NCBI GenBank assembly: GCA_029948255.1
Contig: JALIZF010001346.1
Coordinates: forward strand, 1 to 64,000
Direction: 5' to 3'
Length of the DNA: 64,000 nucleotides
Source of the DNA: Telmatactis stephensoni
Lineage: Eukaryota > Cnidaria > Anthozoa > Actiniaria > Isophelliidae
Position numbers and translations under genes: made by a program. Every line of letters starts with the position of its first letter. Within the stretch, counting starts at the first letter, position 1. The notes under the pieces were generated by a model. That model worked only from the letters and a program-made list of their open reading frames with translations. It had not been told where the DNA came from and made no database searches. This document shows, piece by piece, positions 42,554 to 53,292 of this stretch.

Positions 42554-43207
42554 TAATAAACCAATAGTTACCAATATATTTTGAAAACTTTATTGTATTT
42601 AAAGTTTAGAAATTCTCTCAATTATATTGATTGTATTTTTGCTGTAGAAAATTTAGTATACAAAATTTTGAAATTTTGATTGCTTCAGAAGTGGAAAACA
42701 TCAAACTGTTCCATTTAGTTAAATGTGATGCAAGCACGTCACTAATAATGATCACAGACAAATAGTAGTTTCAGTTTATATTCATTATTCTAATAGCTCT
42801 TAACTGTGATCCTTAAGTACATGCAGGCTTAGCCTCACTTCTGTGATAGAATAACAAGAGCCAAAATCAGAACAACCAAGAAGTGAGTTTTACGAGTTTT
42901 AACCTTGAGTTTTAAGATTACTGAATTCTAATTAACTCAAGGTGTACAAAGCCATGCATTAATTCATTTTCAATCATCAATGTTGTACAGCTGACTTCTA
43001 CATTTGTAGAAGCTATTTTGTAAATACAAAAGATAGCAAAACCTCAAGTTAATATATTTATGCTTTTTAAACTTAAGAATATTTGATTTTAAGTTTGAAC
43101 CAAAAACATAATGTCGAAATCATTAATTTTATGGAACAAAACAATTTCTAGTAACTTTTGATAATAATTCCATAAATTTTGTCTGAATAAAATATTTGAA
43201 TGTTATG
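42554..43207. other. No gene recognised
   Basis: AT-rich 3' flank of the RecQ-like gene. No supported feature. Confidence 0.4.
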
Positions 43208-45235
43208 TCAAGAATTAAATGAATAATCATCCAGAACATCCATAACAGAAGCAGGAATTTCAAGGCATGACTGTTCATCATGATCACTAACTGAATCCTC
43301 AAGCTGTGAAATGCTCAGATTTTCCAAAGCAAGCTCAACAAGGGAGGTATCTTGTGCAAGTTCATCCCATTCTGCAATCCATTCATCCACTGAAAACTCA
43401 TCTTCACCATTCAGCATTTCATCAACACATCCTTCATCCATTTCAAAAACATCCTCAAAGACTTCATTTATAATTTCCAGAATTTTGTATGCATGTTTCA
43501 CATCCCATATTTCCACTTTCTCACAAACATCTTGCAGAGTAAATATGACTTTGCAGTTCAGTAGAACTTGAGATATTTGTACCTCGCAAAACTCAAGAAG
43601 AAACTGGGGGTGAGTTATGTTTTGAAGTTGATTTGATTGGGATGCCAACTGATTTATCAATGTCTTTTGATATTGGTCAAGATTTGCTTTGAGCATTTCT
43701 TCCTGGTCTGCAGTCACAAGTCTAGTTCTCACAGCTTCAGGTAAGTCAGATGTAGTACTTCCTGGAAATTGAGTTATTTTACTGCAGTCAGAGGCACCAC
43801 ACTGACAACATTTTGCACAATTGTCATAGCATAAGTGTAACGGCTGAATGACATCAAAGTCAGAACAGTGATCGAAGTGATGTAAAAGAGTCTTTCTTCT
43901 GCAAGACTGAGTTGAAACATAGTTCTTAATGTGTTTTTCAACATGGTTCAACATTAGTCCCTGGTATACTATAAATGCCACACTTTGGGTTCCATCTCTT
44001 CCTGCTCTTCCAGTTTCTTGAATGTAGGCCTCAATGTTTTTAGAGGGACCAAAGTGAATAACCCGACAAACACCTTTGCAGTCTACTCCCATTCCGAATG
44101 CAATAGTTGCAATCAGTATGCGTAGCCCAGAGTTCTCATTTCTCAATTCATTGAGTATAGTTTCTTTGTTGCTGTCAGGAGTACAGGAATGGAGCATTTC
44201 AAGAACAGCATTTCTGGGGTTGTTGTCATAATAGATGTCACTTCCAAGCAGTGATCGTAATGTGGAATACAGTCGGCCACACTGGTTAATAGTTTGACAA
44301 TAAATTATTGTCCTAGGAGTATTCTCCCTGTGCTTCAATATTTCTTCTACAATCCAATAAAAATACTCTTCAAGAGTTTTATCCTTCTTCATGTAATGTA
44401 CAGAATATGCTGTTTGTTTTATTAGGGCATTTACATATAATGTGGGGATTTTCCATCAATAAAACATCCATTATAGTTTCTCTTGTTTCAGACGTTGCTG
44501 TGGCCGTCAAAGCAAGGACTTTAGCGGATGGTACCAGAGATCTAAGCTCATGAAGTTCGGAATATGTCTCGCGAAAGGCAGCTTTATCAATGGTGTTAGA
44601 TGTGCCCCTGAAACAAAGTAAAACAAATTTTAAAACCTAAATAGACACAACGAATCCACGATGACAACAAGAACAAATAAATCTGGTCATTTACAAGTCT
44701 TACCATTGCTTAATTACGTGTGCCTCGTCGACAGCAATAGCACAAACCCGCGAAGAATAGACATTACTTGACAACATTGAACGCCATTTTTTAGCCACGA
44801 TTCTGGTGTGCCGTAAACAACAGAATATAATCCCTCTTCAAGAGCATCAGCTTCTTCATCGGATATATTCGATAAAAGAGTGGCTGATACACCAAGTTGC
44901 TGAAGTTTGGCGACTTGATCTGTCATAAGACTAATCAGAGGCGATACAACCACAACAATGTGCTTTTCTTTAGATTGTCCCAACGAGTCAAAAAGCAACG
45001 GCAAAGTTTGATAAATAAGCGATTTTCCGTAGCCAGTTGGTAAATTTACAAAAACATCACGTTTCCGATTGATTAAAACTTCGATTGCTTCTTTTTGATA
45101 AGCATTTAGAGCGTCAATTTTAAAAACATTGTATATATCTTGAAATCCTTTCTCTAGGTCCGCCATGTTGTTTTTAGCTTCCCGGGAAATGTGATCGAGG
45201 TCAAAGTCCAGGTTTCTTGATTTTGGAAGCTTCAT
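43208..45235 (-). pseudogene. RecQ-like DNA helicase of the 29-kb element (two frameshifts)
   Basis: ATG at 45235, 8 bp inside the right terminal repeat; exon 1 to 44704 (AATG|GTAAGA), exon 2 from 44607 (TTTCAG) to 43208. SF2 motifs in order: NAYQKEAIEVLINRKRDVF, Walker A NLPTGYGKSLIY, VVSPLISLMTDQV, DEAH box AVDEAHVIKQW, LALTATAT, TIIYCQTINQCG, LIATIAFGMGVD and IQETGRAGRDG. A RecQ-type Cys cluster follows (CYDNCAKCCQCGASDCSK), then an acidic tail with no HRDC seen. One-base lesions occur in an A-run near 44792 and near 44415, so this copy is inactive. A 3'-5' helicase could help process transposon ends. Confidence 0.85.
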
Positions 45236-45242
45236 GCTTATT

Positions 45243-45328
45243 GGCCAATTCCGAGAAAGGAGTGTTCCGCTCAAGTAAGCATTATATACACGTCGCGTGA
45301 CACAAAGGAGCGGCTGCATAGGAGGCTA
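45243..45328 (-). repeat. Right terminal inverted repeat of the 29-kb element
   Basis: Inverted partner of 16167-16252, followed by the target duplication ATAGTTCCT at 45329-45337. Confidence 0.9.
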
Positions 45329-45337
45329 ATAGTTCCT

Positions 45338-45921
45338 GTGCTTGATTATGCATCCATTGTCTGGGGTGACAAGAACAACAAGACCTTAATGAACTCGCTC
45401 CAGGTACTTCATAATAAAGCAGCTAAATTAATCCTGAACCAATCACCATGGTCTTCCTCTACTGACACGCCCAAAGAGCTCAAGTGGCTTGATCTATCTC
45501 AACGTAGAGAATTCCATCACTGTATCTACATGTACAGCCAAGTATCTGAGGATGCACCAAGTTTCCGCAAGTACAACATACGTAATAAAGATCTGCTGAG
45601 AACAGTTAAATCCAACACAAACTGGGGCCTACAAACATCACAGAATTCCTGCGCTCAAAGTTGGAACCAGTTACCTAATGACATTAAGTTACTTTTATCT
45701 AAAAAGAAATTTAAAAAAAGCACTTAAATGTTACCTTACTTAATCTGAAGCTATAATTAGGTGATAGATTTTATTAATTTTATTTTTATTTTCTTTTGTA
45801 TAGTGTTTCTTTCTCTCTATTCAGTTATTCATTTTCTCTACCGCAGTTCCCTATTGAAAATCACTATTGTGATATAGGCATACTGATTAAAGAAATGATT
45901 TATTTATTTATTTATTTATTA
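45338..45921 (+). pseudogene. LINE reverse transcriptase C-terminus, downstream half, and 3' tail
   Basis: Continues the frame cut at 16166: VLDYASIVWGDKNNKTLMNS, then LQVLHNKAAKLILNQ, to a stop at 45727. The 3' UTR ends in ATTTATTTATTTATTTATT repeats near 45900-45921, a short-repeat tail typical of CR1/Jockey-type LINEs. With the upstream half it forms one 5'-truncated LINE copy. Confidence 0.8.
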
Positions 45922-45962
45922 GTCTACTAACTATTTCACAGGTTTTTTGACTTCACTCTAAG

Positions 45963-48237
45963 TAGAGTTTTCCGATTTAGCGTCTTTTCCGAAATTCTGG
46001 CAATACGAAACCGGCACGTGCCAATATAACTAAGTGAAATTAGGTTATAAATTCTTAACCGCATCACGATCTATTGTTTCTCTCTGTTCATCAGCGATTA
46101 CCGAAAACAATGCCTACAACACTTGAAATTTTTTGATATAGTGCCCACGGCGTCAACATTTTTAACAGACGTTAGTATTATGTATAGCCTAGCAGTCTTG
46201 GGTTTCCTATGTTCCGAAATCTCCCTGATCATGAAAATTCCATAATCTTAAATGGAGACTTCCTGAAAATAGAGGAGACAACCGGGTTAAGGAGGATAAT
46301 TTAGTAATGGAACTACTAAGTTAGCAGATTCAGTACTTTTCAGAGCCTTTTCGAAACCCAGCTATCTTTGACAAGAATTACTACCCAAACAACTTGCCCT
46401 GTAATTATATTAGATCAGATCATCACTTCTGCGCCAGCATTTTTAGGTATTTTGCAGGTAGTTCACTTCGTTCTAACTAATAATACCGTGAGCGACACTA
46501 GAGAAAAACGTTTGCGCATGCGTGCATATTACGATGTTTTTTTAAAAAGAAATATGCGAGTTTTAGCTTGAAATGAATTCCCGGTGTATAACTTATTAAA
46601 ATTTCCCTTGTATACTTTTATGAGACAAATATATTGCATTTATTCAGGCATATATATGAATACTAGCCATAAGTTTCAAAAACTGTCCTTAAGTTTTGAC
46701 ATTTTGTTAAAACCATTGTTGAAGGGAAGCGTAAAAGCGGAATTTGCATAAGTTTACAAAGCACAAAGACGTGACTACGAGCATGCGCAGACGTCTTTCA
46801 CTAATTTTGCTGTGAGCAGTAATTATCTAATACAGAAGGTTAAACTCAGTTGTATCAATCCTTGGTCAAGGTCTTGAAAGGAGGTCTTGATCACTAATCG
46901 CACTTCAAACTTTCCGCCAATTCAGGAATCACGTATATTTAAAATCGATTTCAGGAAATTCGCGCCAAAATCTGGCTTTCACAGATCACGCACTCAACTC
47001 GAATCAAGTCATGGATCACACAAAACCCCTTCCAGTCCCTGTTGGATGTTTATGTGTGTGATAGCAACGTGCTGTTTTCTTTTTCTAAGAAAAGTTTTTT
47101 CTGCAGGATCCAAATTTTACTCGTTGATTGGGGAAATCATCGTAACCGCATAATTAACTTACAGAGAACTTTGCCATTTTAAGCTCAAGGCTCCTCAAAA
47201 AGTTTTTCGGAAATGATTCGATAAGCGTTGGCTTGAGCCAGCCAAAAGTGCGTTGTCATTGAATGCTCAATCAAAGCTGTACCAAGTGTGATAATTAGAC
47301 GACAAAAGATGTGTGATAGAGTTTGAAAAGTATTTGGACGTGTTATTAATACTTTAATAATAATACTTTAATATTTATATAGCGCCTTTCCTGGTGCTCA
47401 AAGCGCTGTGAAAAACCTAATTACAATATTAATATAATGACTAATTATTAAATTAAAGAGAAAATATATATACATAAATATAAATACGTTACTGTCATAT
47501 GGAAAGTGAGAGATTACGTAGCATAAAGGTGTTAAAACTACGTCTACACTAATTCTACACATAAAAACGTATATTTTTTACTCTCCTTTTTCGACATCCA
47601 CTGAAACAATATCTTCTTGGTAGAGACAAATGAAAACTGCCCTCTTAGTATGGAAGAGCAAGGCTTGACCGCCGCATCGAGTTTTCTGTGATAGCCGGGA
47701 TAACTCTTGTTTTCTTTTCCCTGGGACCCATATCGATGAAACATATTTAGCTAATTCAGCTAGAAGTTTTAAAAATCCAGCTTGTTTTTGGCTCTGGTTC
47801 GAAGGCAAAGCCTCTCGATCGTTTCCTTAACACCTCTCCCACTGGTACGTACTACTATGTCCAGATCTCTCACTACGGACGTCGGAAGAGAAGCAAGAAA
47901 AACAATAAATGAGCAAGAAAAGGTAAAAAATCGTAATTTTTAAATACACGTGAGTGAAAACATACGTTGTATGTTGGCATGAAATACGTACACATTATTC
48001 TCGAAAAAAGTATAGTACGTAATTTTAATTTGTTGGAACTGACTTGACATCAAATTGAAGCACCGCCAGCGAAACTATACCTTTGCACTTGTTGATAAAC
48101 AAAACAAAAGAATAATGATTCTTTTAATGATGTTAACGTTTTGAGCGAAGCTCTGATGTGTAAAAAAAAGCTTTTGTTAAAGGGATTAGTGTCTGGCAAT
48201 AACTTTCGAAAGGCCGCTAAATCGGAAAACTCTAGTG
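45963..48237. mobile_element. Possible 2.3-kb inverted-repeat element
   Basis: TAGAGTTTTCCGATTTAGCG at about 45963 is the exact complement of CGCTAAATCGGAAAACTCTA ending at about 48237. Similarity continues inward for ~30 bp. The interior is AT-rich. A small minus-strand exon-like piece at 47578-47808 (AKYVSSIWVPGKRKQELSRL) belongs to no family I know. The element is bordered on both sides by MITE sequence. Confidence 0.5.
47373..47412 (+). repeat. Dispersed ATTTATATAGCGCCT repeat
   Basis: TTTATATAGCGCCTTTCC followed by GCTCAAAGCGCTG, preceded by TAATAA units. A second copy is at 60799 (TTTATATAGCGCCTATCC). A short, SINE/MITE-like dispersed repeat. Confidence 0.6.
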
Positions 48238-48239
48238 CA

Positions 48240-48503
48240 CTCACTCTAACCCGTGAAACAAACTCTAATAGTCAGTGCGTAATAGTGGATGGACACAAAA
48301 GAAGACAGTAGAAATAAGGTCTACAAGTGTCTATTAGTTTACTAACTATTTCACCGGTTAAGTGAAACCACTCTAACACTTGAAATAGATAGTAGACTAA
48401 TAGACCCTTGTAGACCTTATTTCTATTGTCTTCTTTTGTGTCCATCTGACTATTACACACTGACTATTAGATGTTGTTTCACGGGTTAAGTGAAACCACT
48501 CTA
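48240..48503. mobile_element. Hairpin MITE (CTCTAACCCGTG ends)
   Basis: Left CACTCTAACCCGTGAAACA and right TGTTTCACGGGTTAAGTG pair. Inner arms also pair (GACACAAAAGAAGACAGTAG with its complement). Its internal block TCTTCTTTTGTGTCCAT resembles the MITE at 49205. Confidence 0.75.
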
Positions 48504-48504
48504 A

Positions 48505-49204
48505 TGACCTCGCTATTGACCCCCAAAGAGTTATGTAAATACAGCACATTTAAAAAGCTTGTAAGTTTTTACATTTGCCATAACTTCTAGAAGTTAAAAT
48601 GTGATTTTTTACAGAGTAGATCATTTTAATCTGAAGATGCACATTTTTGTAGTCGATCTGTCTTTTTCAAAACTACAGTGTATCAACACAAGTTCACTAA
48701 ATGGCTTCACTCACTCAATTGGAAATTGTCCATGCAAAATCATTTTCAACGTACAGTTCATATTCATGTCTCAATTATTTTTTATGTACAAACACTGCCC
48801 TACAAGGCATAGAATGTAGATAGAGAATGTACAGAATGTATCAGCATTGTAACAACTTTATTTAGTGAAGGCACTTAAACCGTGAAATTGTTGTACTAGC
48901 TAAATTGTGCAAAATAGCGTGAACTTGCACAAAGTCTAAATTGTACAAAATAGTGCACCAGTCTTTGGTTTATATTGCTATTTTTAGAAAGTACAATTTC
49001 AAGTTTTTCAAAGTGTGTTCACTAAAAAAACTAGGGACAATGCAACATTCCATCGTCTGTGATAAGATTGCCAAAACAATCGTAGTTGTATAAGCGGTCA
49101 TGAACGACTGAAAAGGTCGCTATATAAAATCAATTAATAATAATTATTATTACTTATCAAAATTGCGAAATTGTGTCTGAAATTTTTAGTAATTAATGCT
49201 ATCA
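48505..49204. other. No gene recognised
   Basis: AT-rich spacer between two related MITEs. A tail-like stretch near 49110-49150 (CGCTATATAAAATCAATTAA) resembles the end of a dispersed repeat. Confidence 0.4.
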
Positions 49205-49471
49205 GTAGTCTACTAGAGTGAGCGCACTTAATCCTTGGAATAGTAGACAAGTAGCTAGCAGATCACATTTCCATTGTTTTCTTTTGTGCCTATTGAACTA
49301 TTACACACTAACAGTCAGTTAGTGTTTCACAGATTAGAGTGAGCGCACTCGCACTTAATCCGTGAAACACTAAATGTTAGTGTGTTATTACACACTAACA
49401 ATAGGCACAAAAGAAAACAATGGAAATAAGATTCACTAGTAACTAGTGGTCTACTAACTAGAGTGGTTTTC
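49205..49471. mobile_element. Hairpin MITE (TAGAGTGAGCGC ends)
   Basis: A 267-bp palindrome. Both arms contain CCATTGTTTTCTTTTGTGCC and its complement, and TTACACACTAAC repeats. Internal TAGAGTGAGCGCACT copies suggest two MITEs joined. It immediately precedes the second DIRS-type element and may have removed that element's 5' end. Confidence 0.7.
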
Positions 49472-49520
49472 TGTCAATGGTTCTTAGTTCGGTTACATAA
49501 CCGGTGGAAGCTTAACCATG

Positions 49521-50290
49521 TGTGGGCTTGGAACTCAGGGAGTTCAGCCGTGAATAAGAGGTTTTTTTCTTTTTTCTTTGGGCTTGGAACTCGGGGAGTT
49601 CAGCCGTGAATAAGAGGTTTGTTTCTTTTTTCTTTGGGCTTGGAACTCGGGGAGTTTAGCCGTGAATAAGAGGTTTTTTTCTTTTTTCTTTGGGCTTGGA
49701 ACTCGGGGAGTTCAGCCGTCCATGAAAGTTTTACTAGTAGAATGTTTGCAGAATTTATGGACTTGGAACTCGGGGAGTTCAGTCGTGCGTGCATTGAAGT
49801 TTTACAATGTATAAAGAATTTTATGGGCTTGGAACCCGAGGAGTTCGGCCGTACATCAAAATGTCTAGCGTATTCTAGAGTTTATGGGCTTTGAACTCGG
49901 GGAGTTCGGCCGTGAATGGAATTCTCAGTAATGTCTTTGCAAAGTTTATGGGCTTGGAACTCAGGGAGTTCAGCCGTTTATGAGAGTTTTATATGTTTGA
50001 CAATTTATGGACTTAGAACTCGGGGAGTTCAGTCGTGCGTGGAAGTTTTCTCAGTAATGATTTACAGAGTTTGTAGGCTTGGAACTCAGGGAGTTCAGCC
50101 GTACATGAAATTTTATAATTTTTATAGAGTGTGTAGGCGTGAACTCGGGGAGTTTCAGCCGTAATTGGCGTGTTATTTAATGCTTTTAGAGTTTATGGCT
50201 TGGTACTCAGTAGTTACGGCCGTTAAGAGAAATTAAAATTTATGTTCATAGAACTTAGGGCTGTGGAACTTTATAAGATTTCAGCCGTAG
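49521..50290 (+). repeat. Tandem array with GAACTC-GGG-GAGTTC hairpin
   Basis: Thirteen units of 56-67 bp, near 49531, 49587, 49643, 49699, 49766, 49832, 49893, 49957, 50016, 50082 and 50141, with degenerate copies near 50203 and 50266. The core of each is GGCTTGGAACTCGGGGAGTT followed by CAGCCGT; spacers drift. It ends 90 bp before a TCTAG acceptor at 50378, so it is intronic if the gene matches the first element. Confidence 0.85.
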
Positions 50291-50378
50291 GTGTGAATAT
50301 TAACGTTAGCTCGTTGCTGTCATTCCGCTTTAGGCCATTAGTCTCATTGTCTCTTTTCTCTTATTTGGCTTATTCTAG

Positions 50379-50885
50379 CCCCAAGACAGATTTGCTGCAC
50401 TAGAACAAAAGATAAAGCAGCTTGAAAGTAAACAGAATGAGGGAAGTGTAACCTCCGCCTTGGCTTCGTTGAGATGCAACCTTGCAAGGCCCGTCAACTT
50501 TTTTGATCAGTTTGAGGCGGTCGAACAGCTCGAGGCGCTGGTAAGGATTGCCAGGACCACCGTACATGACAAGGCGGATGAGTATGCTGCGATTTTAGAC
50601 AAAGTAAAGGATCGTCATGCTGCTTTGCCCCCGCGAGCCTTGCGTAGACTTATGTTGGGTCTGTTGGGGGACCCTGTCAGATCAAAGATCGCAAAGGATT
50701 CTTCCACCATTTTGAAAGGCCTAAGCAAGGAGATGGCCAATTCCTCTGCCTACGGTTCTGGATGGTCTCAGCGCCGCCGTCCTCGTCATGGCCCGTACAG
50801 CACCGCCCGTTGTTTTGCGTGTCAACAGTTAGGACACTTTGCTCGCGACTGCCCCAATGGCCAGCGTAAGCCTCAAGGATTGTAG
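50379..50885 (+). CDS. gag: Gag core with CCHC knuckle of the ALOG-type element
   Basis: Opens at the acceptor TATTCTAG|CCC in phase 0, just as the homologous exon at 1924. Order: coiled-coil-like stretch (FAALEQKIKQLESKQ), helical core (FFDQFEAVEQLEALVRIA; RALRRLMLGLLGDPVRSKIA), basic linker (RRRPRH), and zinc knuckle CFACQQLGHFARDC (50811-50852, CX2CX4HX4C). The exon is intact. Gag would package the element RNA. The first exon is absent from this copy. Confidence 0.75.
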   Translation, partial: PQDRFAALEQKIKQLESKQNEGSVTSALASLRCNLARPVNFFDQFEAVEQLEALVRIARTTVHDKADEYAAILDKVKDRHAALPPRALRRLMLGLLGDPVRSKIAKDSSTILKGLSKEMANSSAYGSGWSQRRRPRHGPYSTARCFACQQLGHFARDCPNGQRKPQGL

Positions 50886-51099
50886 TTTGTATTTATGAGT
50901 AATAGTCCAGATTTACTGTGGAGTAAAGTTCATTAAAGTTGTTTTTCCCCCTTGTTTCGTTTGTCCCTTTATTTTGCCCGCGTCCCTTGTTGACTCCGGG
51001 GGGCCTGCTCTGTGCCTCAATTCTGATCTAAGATCAGAGCTTGGGGTCAACGGGGGGTTGGGGTCCTTCATTGGTTAACGCGCTTTCTTTTACTAGGGT

Positions 51100-52446
51100 A
51101 CTGCGAGGGATTTTTATCGTCTCCTCCAAGAACGTTTGCAAGATCCTGTGTGCGCTTTTGGTAGATGGTGTGATGTTTATGGGAAGCCCCAACCCTTCGT
51201 TGGCCCTTTGGTTTCCCCGGATATGGTTGCACAGAACCCGGCTTTAGCCAATATTGAGCAGCTACGATTCCGCGATCCTGCGTCATTCAGAGCTGGGAAT
51301 ATTCATAATTACGCAAATATGTGGGAAACTTTAATATGCAATTATGGCACTACCGATGGCCCAGTTGATTTTTTACAAATTGTGCAGGAAGGTGTCAGAA
51401 TAGAACATTTCTTTCGAAGTTTCAAGGGGCGTTTCAAAGGAAAAGAGTACGATTCGTCGACCCCTCCCGCGATGGCTTTTGACAATTCTAAGTCTTGTGC
51501 AGAATTCCATTCATTTGTTACCGAAACGATCCTCGATTGGGTGACTACGGGTGTTTTATCTTATCATGGGCAGATAAACCATTGTACACCCCCACATTTG
51601 GTTCTTCCTTTAACGGTTGAACCATCGAAGCCTAGACTTTGCCATGACGAGCGCTTCCTCAATTCGTGGATTCGGGATCTCCCGTTCAAGCTTGACCACC
51701 TCTCAGATCTGCCTAGGTACATGTTTACCGGAAATTACCAAACCGTGTTTGATGATAAAAGTGGTTATCAACATGTCAAACTTCATCCTGACTCGGAAAC
51801 ATATTTTGGTTTCCTTTGGGAGGGCTGTTTCTTCACCTTTCGGGTACTTCCCTTTGGTTGGAAGGCAAGTGCGTATTTGTACCACAACCTTGGTTTGATC
51901 GTCTCCAGTGCTGCTTGCTCCTTTGGGGTGCCGGTGTCACAGTACATCGATGACCGCCATGTTGGCCAGTTACTGTCAGGTTGTGACCAATCCCCGAGCC
52001 CCCAACGTGCGCAGGCCGCAGCCTACATCCTGTGCCACCTTCTTATAGAGGCGGGTTATTACATAGGCCTTTCCAAAAGTCAGCCAGTTCCATCCACTGC
52101 AGTGCGGTATCTTGGTTTTATATCCGATTCTGTGGCTCAAGCGTTCCTAGTCCCTGCAGACAAGAAAGAGAAATTTGCTCATCTGCGCGAGGAAATTATT
52201 GCCTCAAAGTTTGTTGGAATCACGATGTTACAACGATTCGCAGGAAAAGCGATCTCATTCAGCCTAGCCATCCCTGGTTGTAAGTTGTACGTACGGGAGG
52301 TGTTTTCTGCCATCTCATCCTTGGCTAAAAACTCTAAGCCTTCGATCCCGGTTAAAGGCGCGTGCGTGACGAGATTTGTTATTGGAGGTTTCTCGACTCA
52401 TGGTCCGATGTTCTCCCTTGGCGTCCCGAACAACATTTGTCTGTAA
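51100..52446 (+). pseudogene. Reverse transcriptase of the ALOG-type element
   Basis: Coding from about 51100, next to an acceptor-like CTTTTACTAG, reading ARDFYRLLQERLQDPVC. RT palm blocks: LCHDERFLNSWIRDLPFKLD, VFDDKSGYQHVKLHPDSETY (first Asp), RVLPFGWKASAYLYHN, and SQYIDDRHVG (YxDD box). C-terminal thumb helices include RFAGKAISFSLAIPGCKLYV. Near 52360 a one-base frame change separates it from RNase H. How it is joined to gag is unclear; there is a donor-like GTAAGC near 50866, but the phase does not fit. Confidence 0.8.
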
Positions 52447-53171
52447 CAATTTTTTGCGATGCATCTAAGAGGGCGTGGGGTGGTGTGTTAACCCGCGATG
52501 GTTCTCAACAGGAAGTCCGAGATTATTTCGAGACTCAAGAGGCCCACATTAACGTGCTAGAAGCCTTAGCTCTATGGCGGGTTTTGGATTCCTTTAAGGA
52601 AACTCTAAGAAACACAAGAGTAGATGTTTTTACAGACAGCAAGACATTGCAAGCCGCTTGGGTAAACGGGGGTTGTAAGGATTCCCGGGTGAATGACATC
52701 ATCAAGGACATTTTCCTGTGCTCTAGAGCTTTTCATTTCACAATCCATCTAAGTTATACTCCCTCAAAAGCTAATCCAGCTGATGGTCCTTCTAGAGTGT
52801 GCAGCGATTTGGATTGCACTTTGTCTCTTTCTGCATGGCGCCAGGTTGAATTGCTGTTTGGCCCGCACACCTTTGATCTCATGGTCCTCGATAGCAACTG
52901 CCGCAGAAACGGGTCGGGGGCTCTCCTGCCACACTTTTCACCATGGCCTACTCCCCTTTGTTCGGGGGTGAACGTGTTCGCTCAACCTATCCCCGCAGAC
53001 CATAACATCTACGTTTTCCCGCCATTCGTCCTCTTGGGTCCCCTTTTACGCTATATTGTTCACCAGAGGAGACACGTCCAATTTACAGTGATAGTCCCTG
53101 ACCTACGCCAAGGCGATACTGGTGGGCACTTCTCCAGTCCTTGGCGGTCGACTGGTTTCGTCTGGGTTTAA
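52362..53171 (+). pseudogene. RNase H and C-terminal DIRS region of the ALOG-type element
   Basis: RNase H acidic blocks: VTIFCDASKRAWGGVL, INVLEALALWRVLDSF, RVDVFTDSKTLQAAW and SKANPADGPSRV. Then the family-specific extension: QVELLFGPHTFDLMVLDSN and NIYVFPPFVLLGPLLRYI. Near 53112 another one-base change moves the conserved YWWALL-type ending to a different frame. Typical for DIRS-type pol. Confidence 0.8.
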
Positions 53172-53292
53172 GAGGTTCTGCCACCACCTTGCTATTCCCA
53201 ACACCTCGCTCCATGGGATTCTCTCCAAGACCCCTTCCTTGGGATTTATTGGCTGTCCGATGTATCTACAATTAGATTGACGTTTCTGAATC

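Larger units (their letters stand above)
16167..45328. mobile_element. 29.2-kb composite DNA transposon with 9-bp target duplication
   Basis: Left end TAGCCTCCTATGCAGCC (16167) and right end, its complement, at 45328. The ~85-bp inverted repeats share long blocks, including CTCCTTTGTGTCACGCGA and GCTTACTTGAGCGGAACA. It is flanked by the perfect 9-bp duplication ATAGTTCCT (16158-16166 and 45329-45337), which splits a LINE reading frame precisely. Own genes as I read them: a DUF6589-type transposase (plus strand, three blocks) and a RecQ-like helicase (minus strand, by the right end). A Helentron and a DIRS element are nested inside, so the original size was perhaps half of this. Helicase-bearing Academ relatives (AcademH) have been described and are the first comparison to make; I cannot verify that assignment here. 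Confidence 0.9.

Noticed and set aside
43208..45235. Host RecQ gene
   Set aside because: Its start lies 8 bp inside the terminal repeat of the 29-kb element and it carries frameshifts, so it belongs to the transposon.
16167..45328. Polinton/Maverick or integrated large DNA virus, because of size
   Set aside because: No family B polymerase, capsid, packaging ATPase or retroviral-type integrase is present in the element itself. The length is due to nested transposons.
49521..50290. CRISPR-like array
   Set aside because: Spacers are diverged copies of each other, not unique. The array belongs to a retrotransposon leader or intron.
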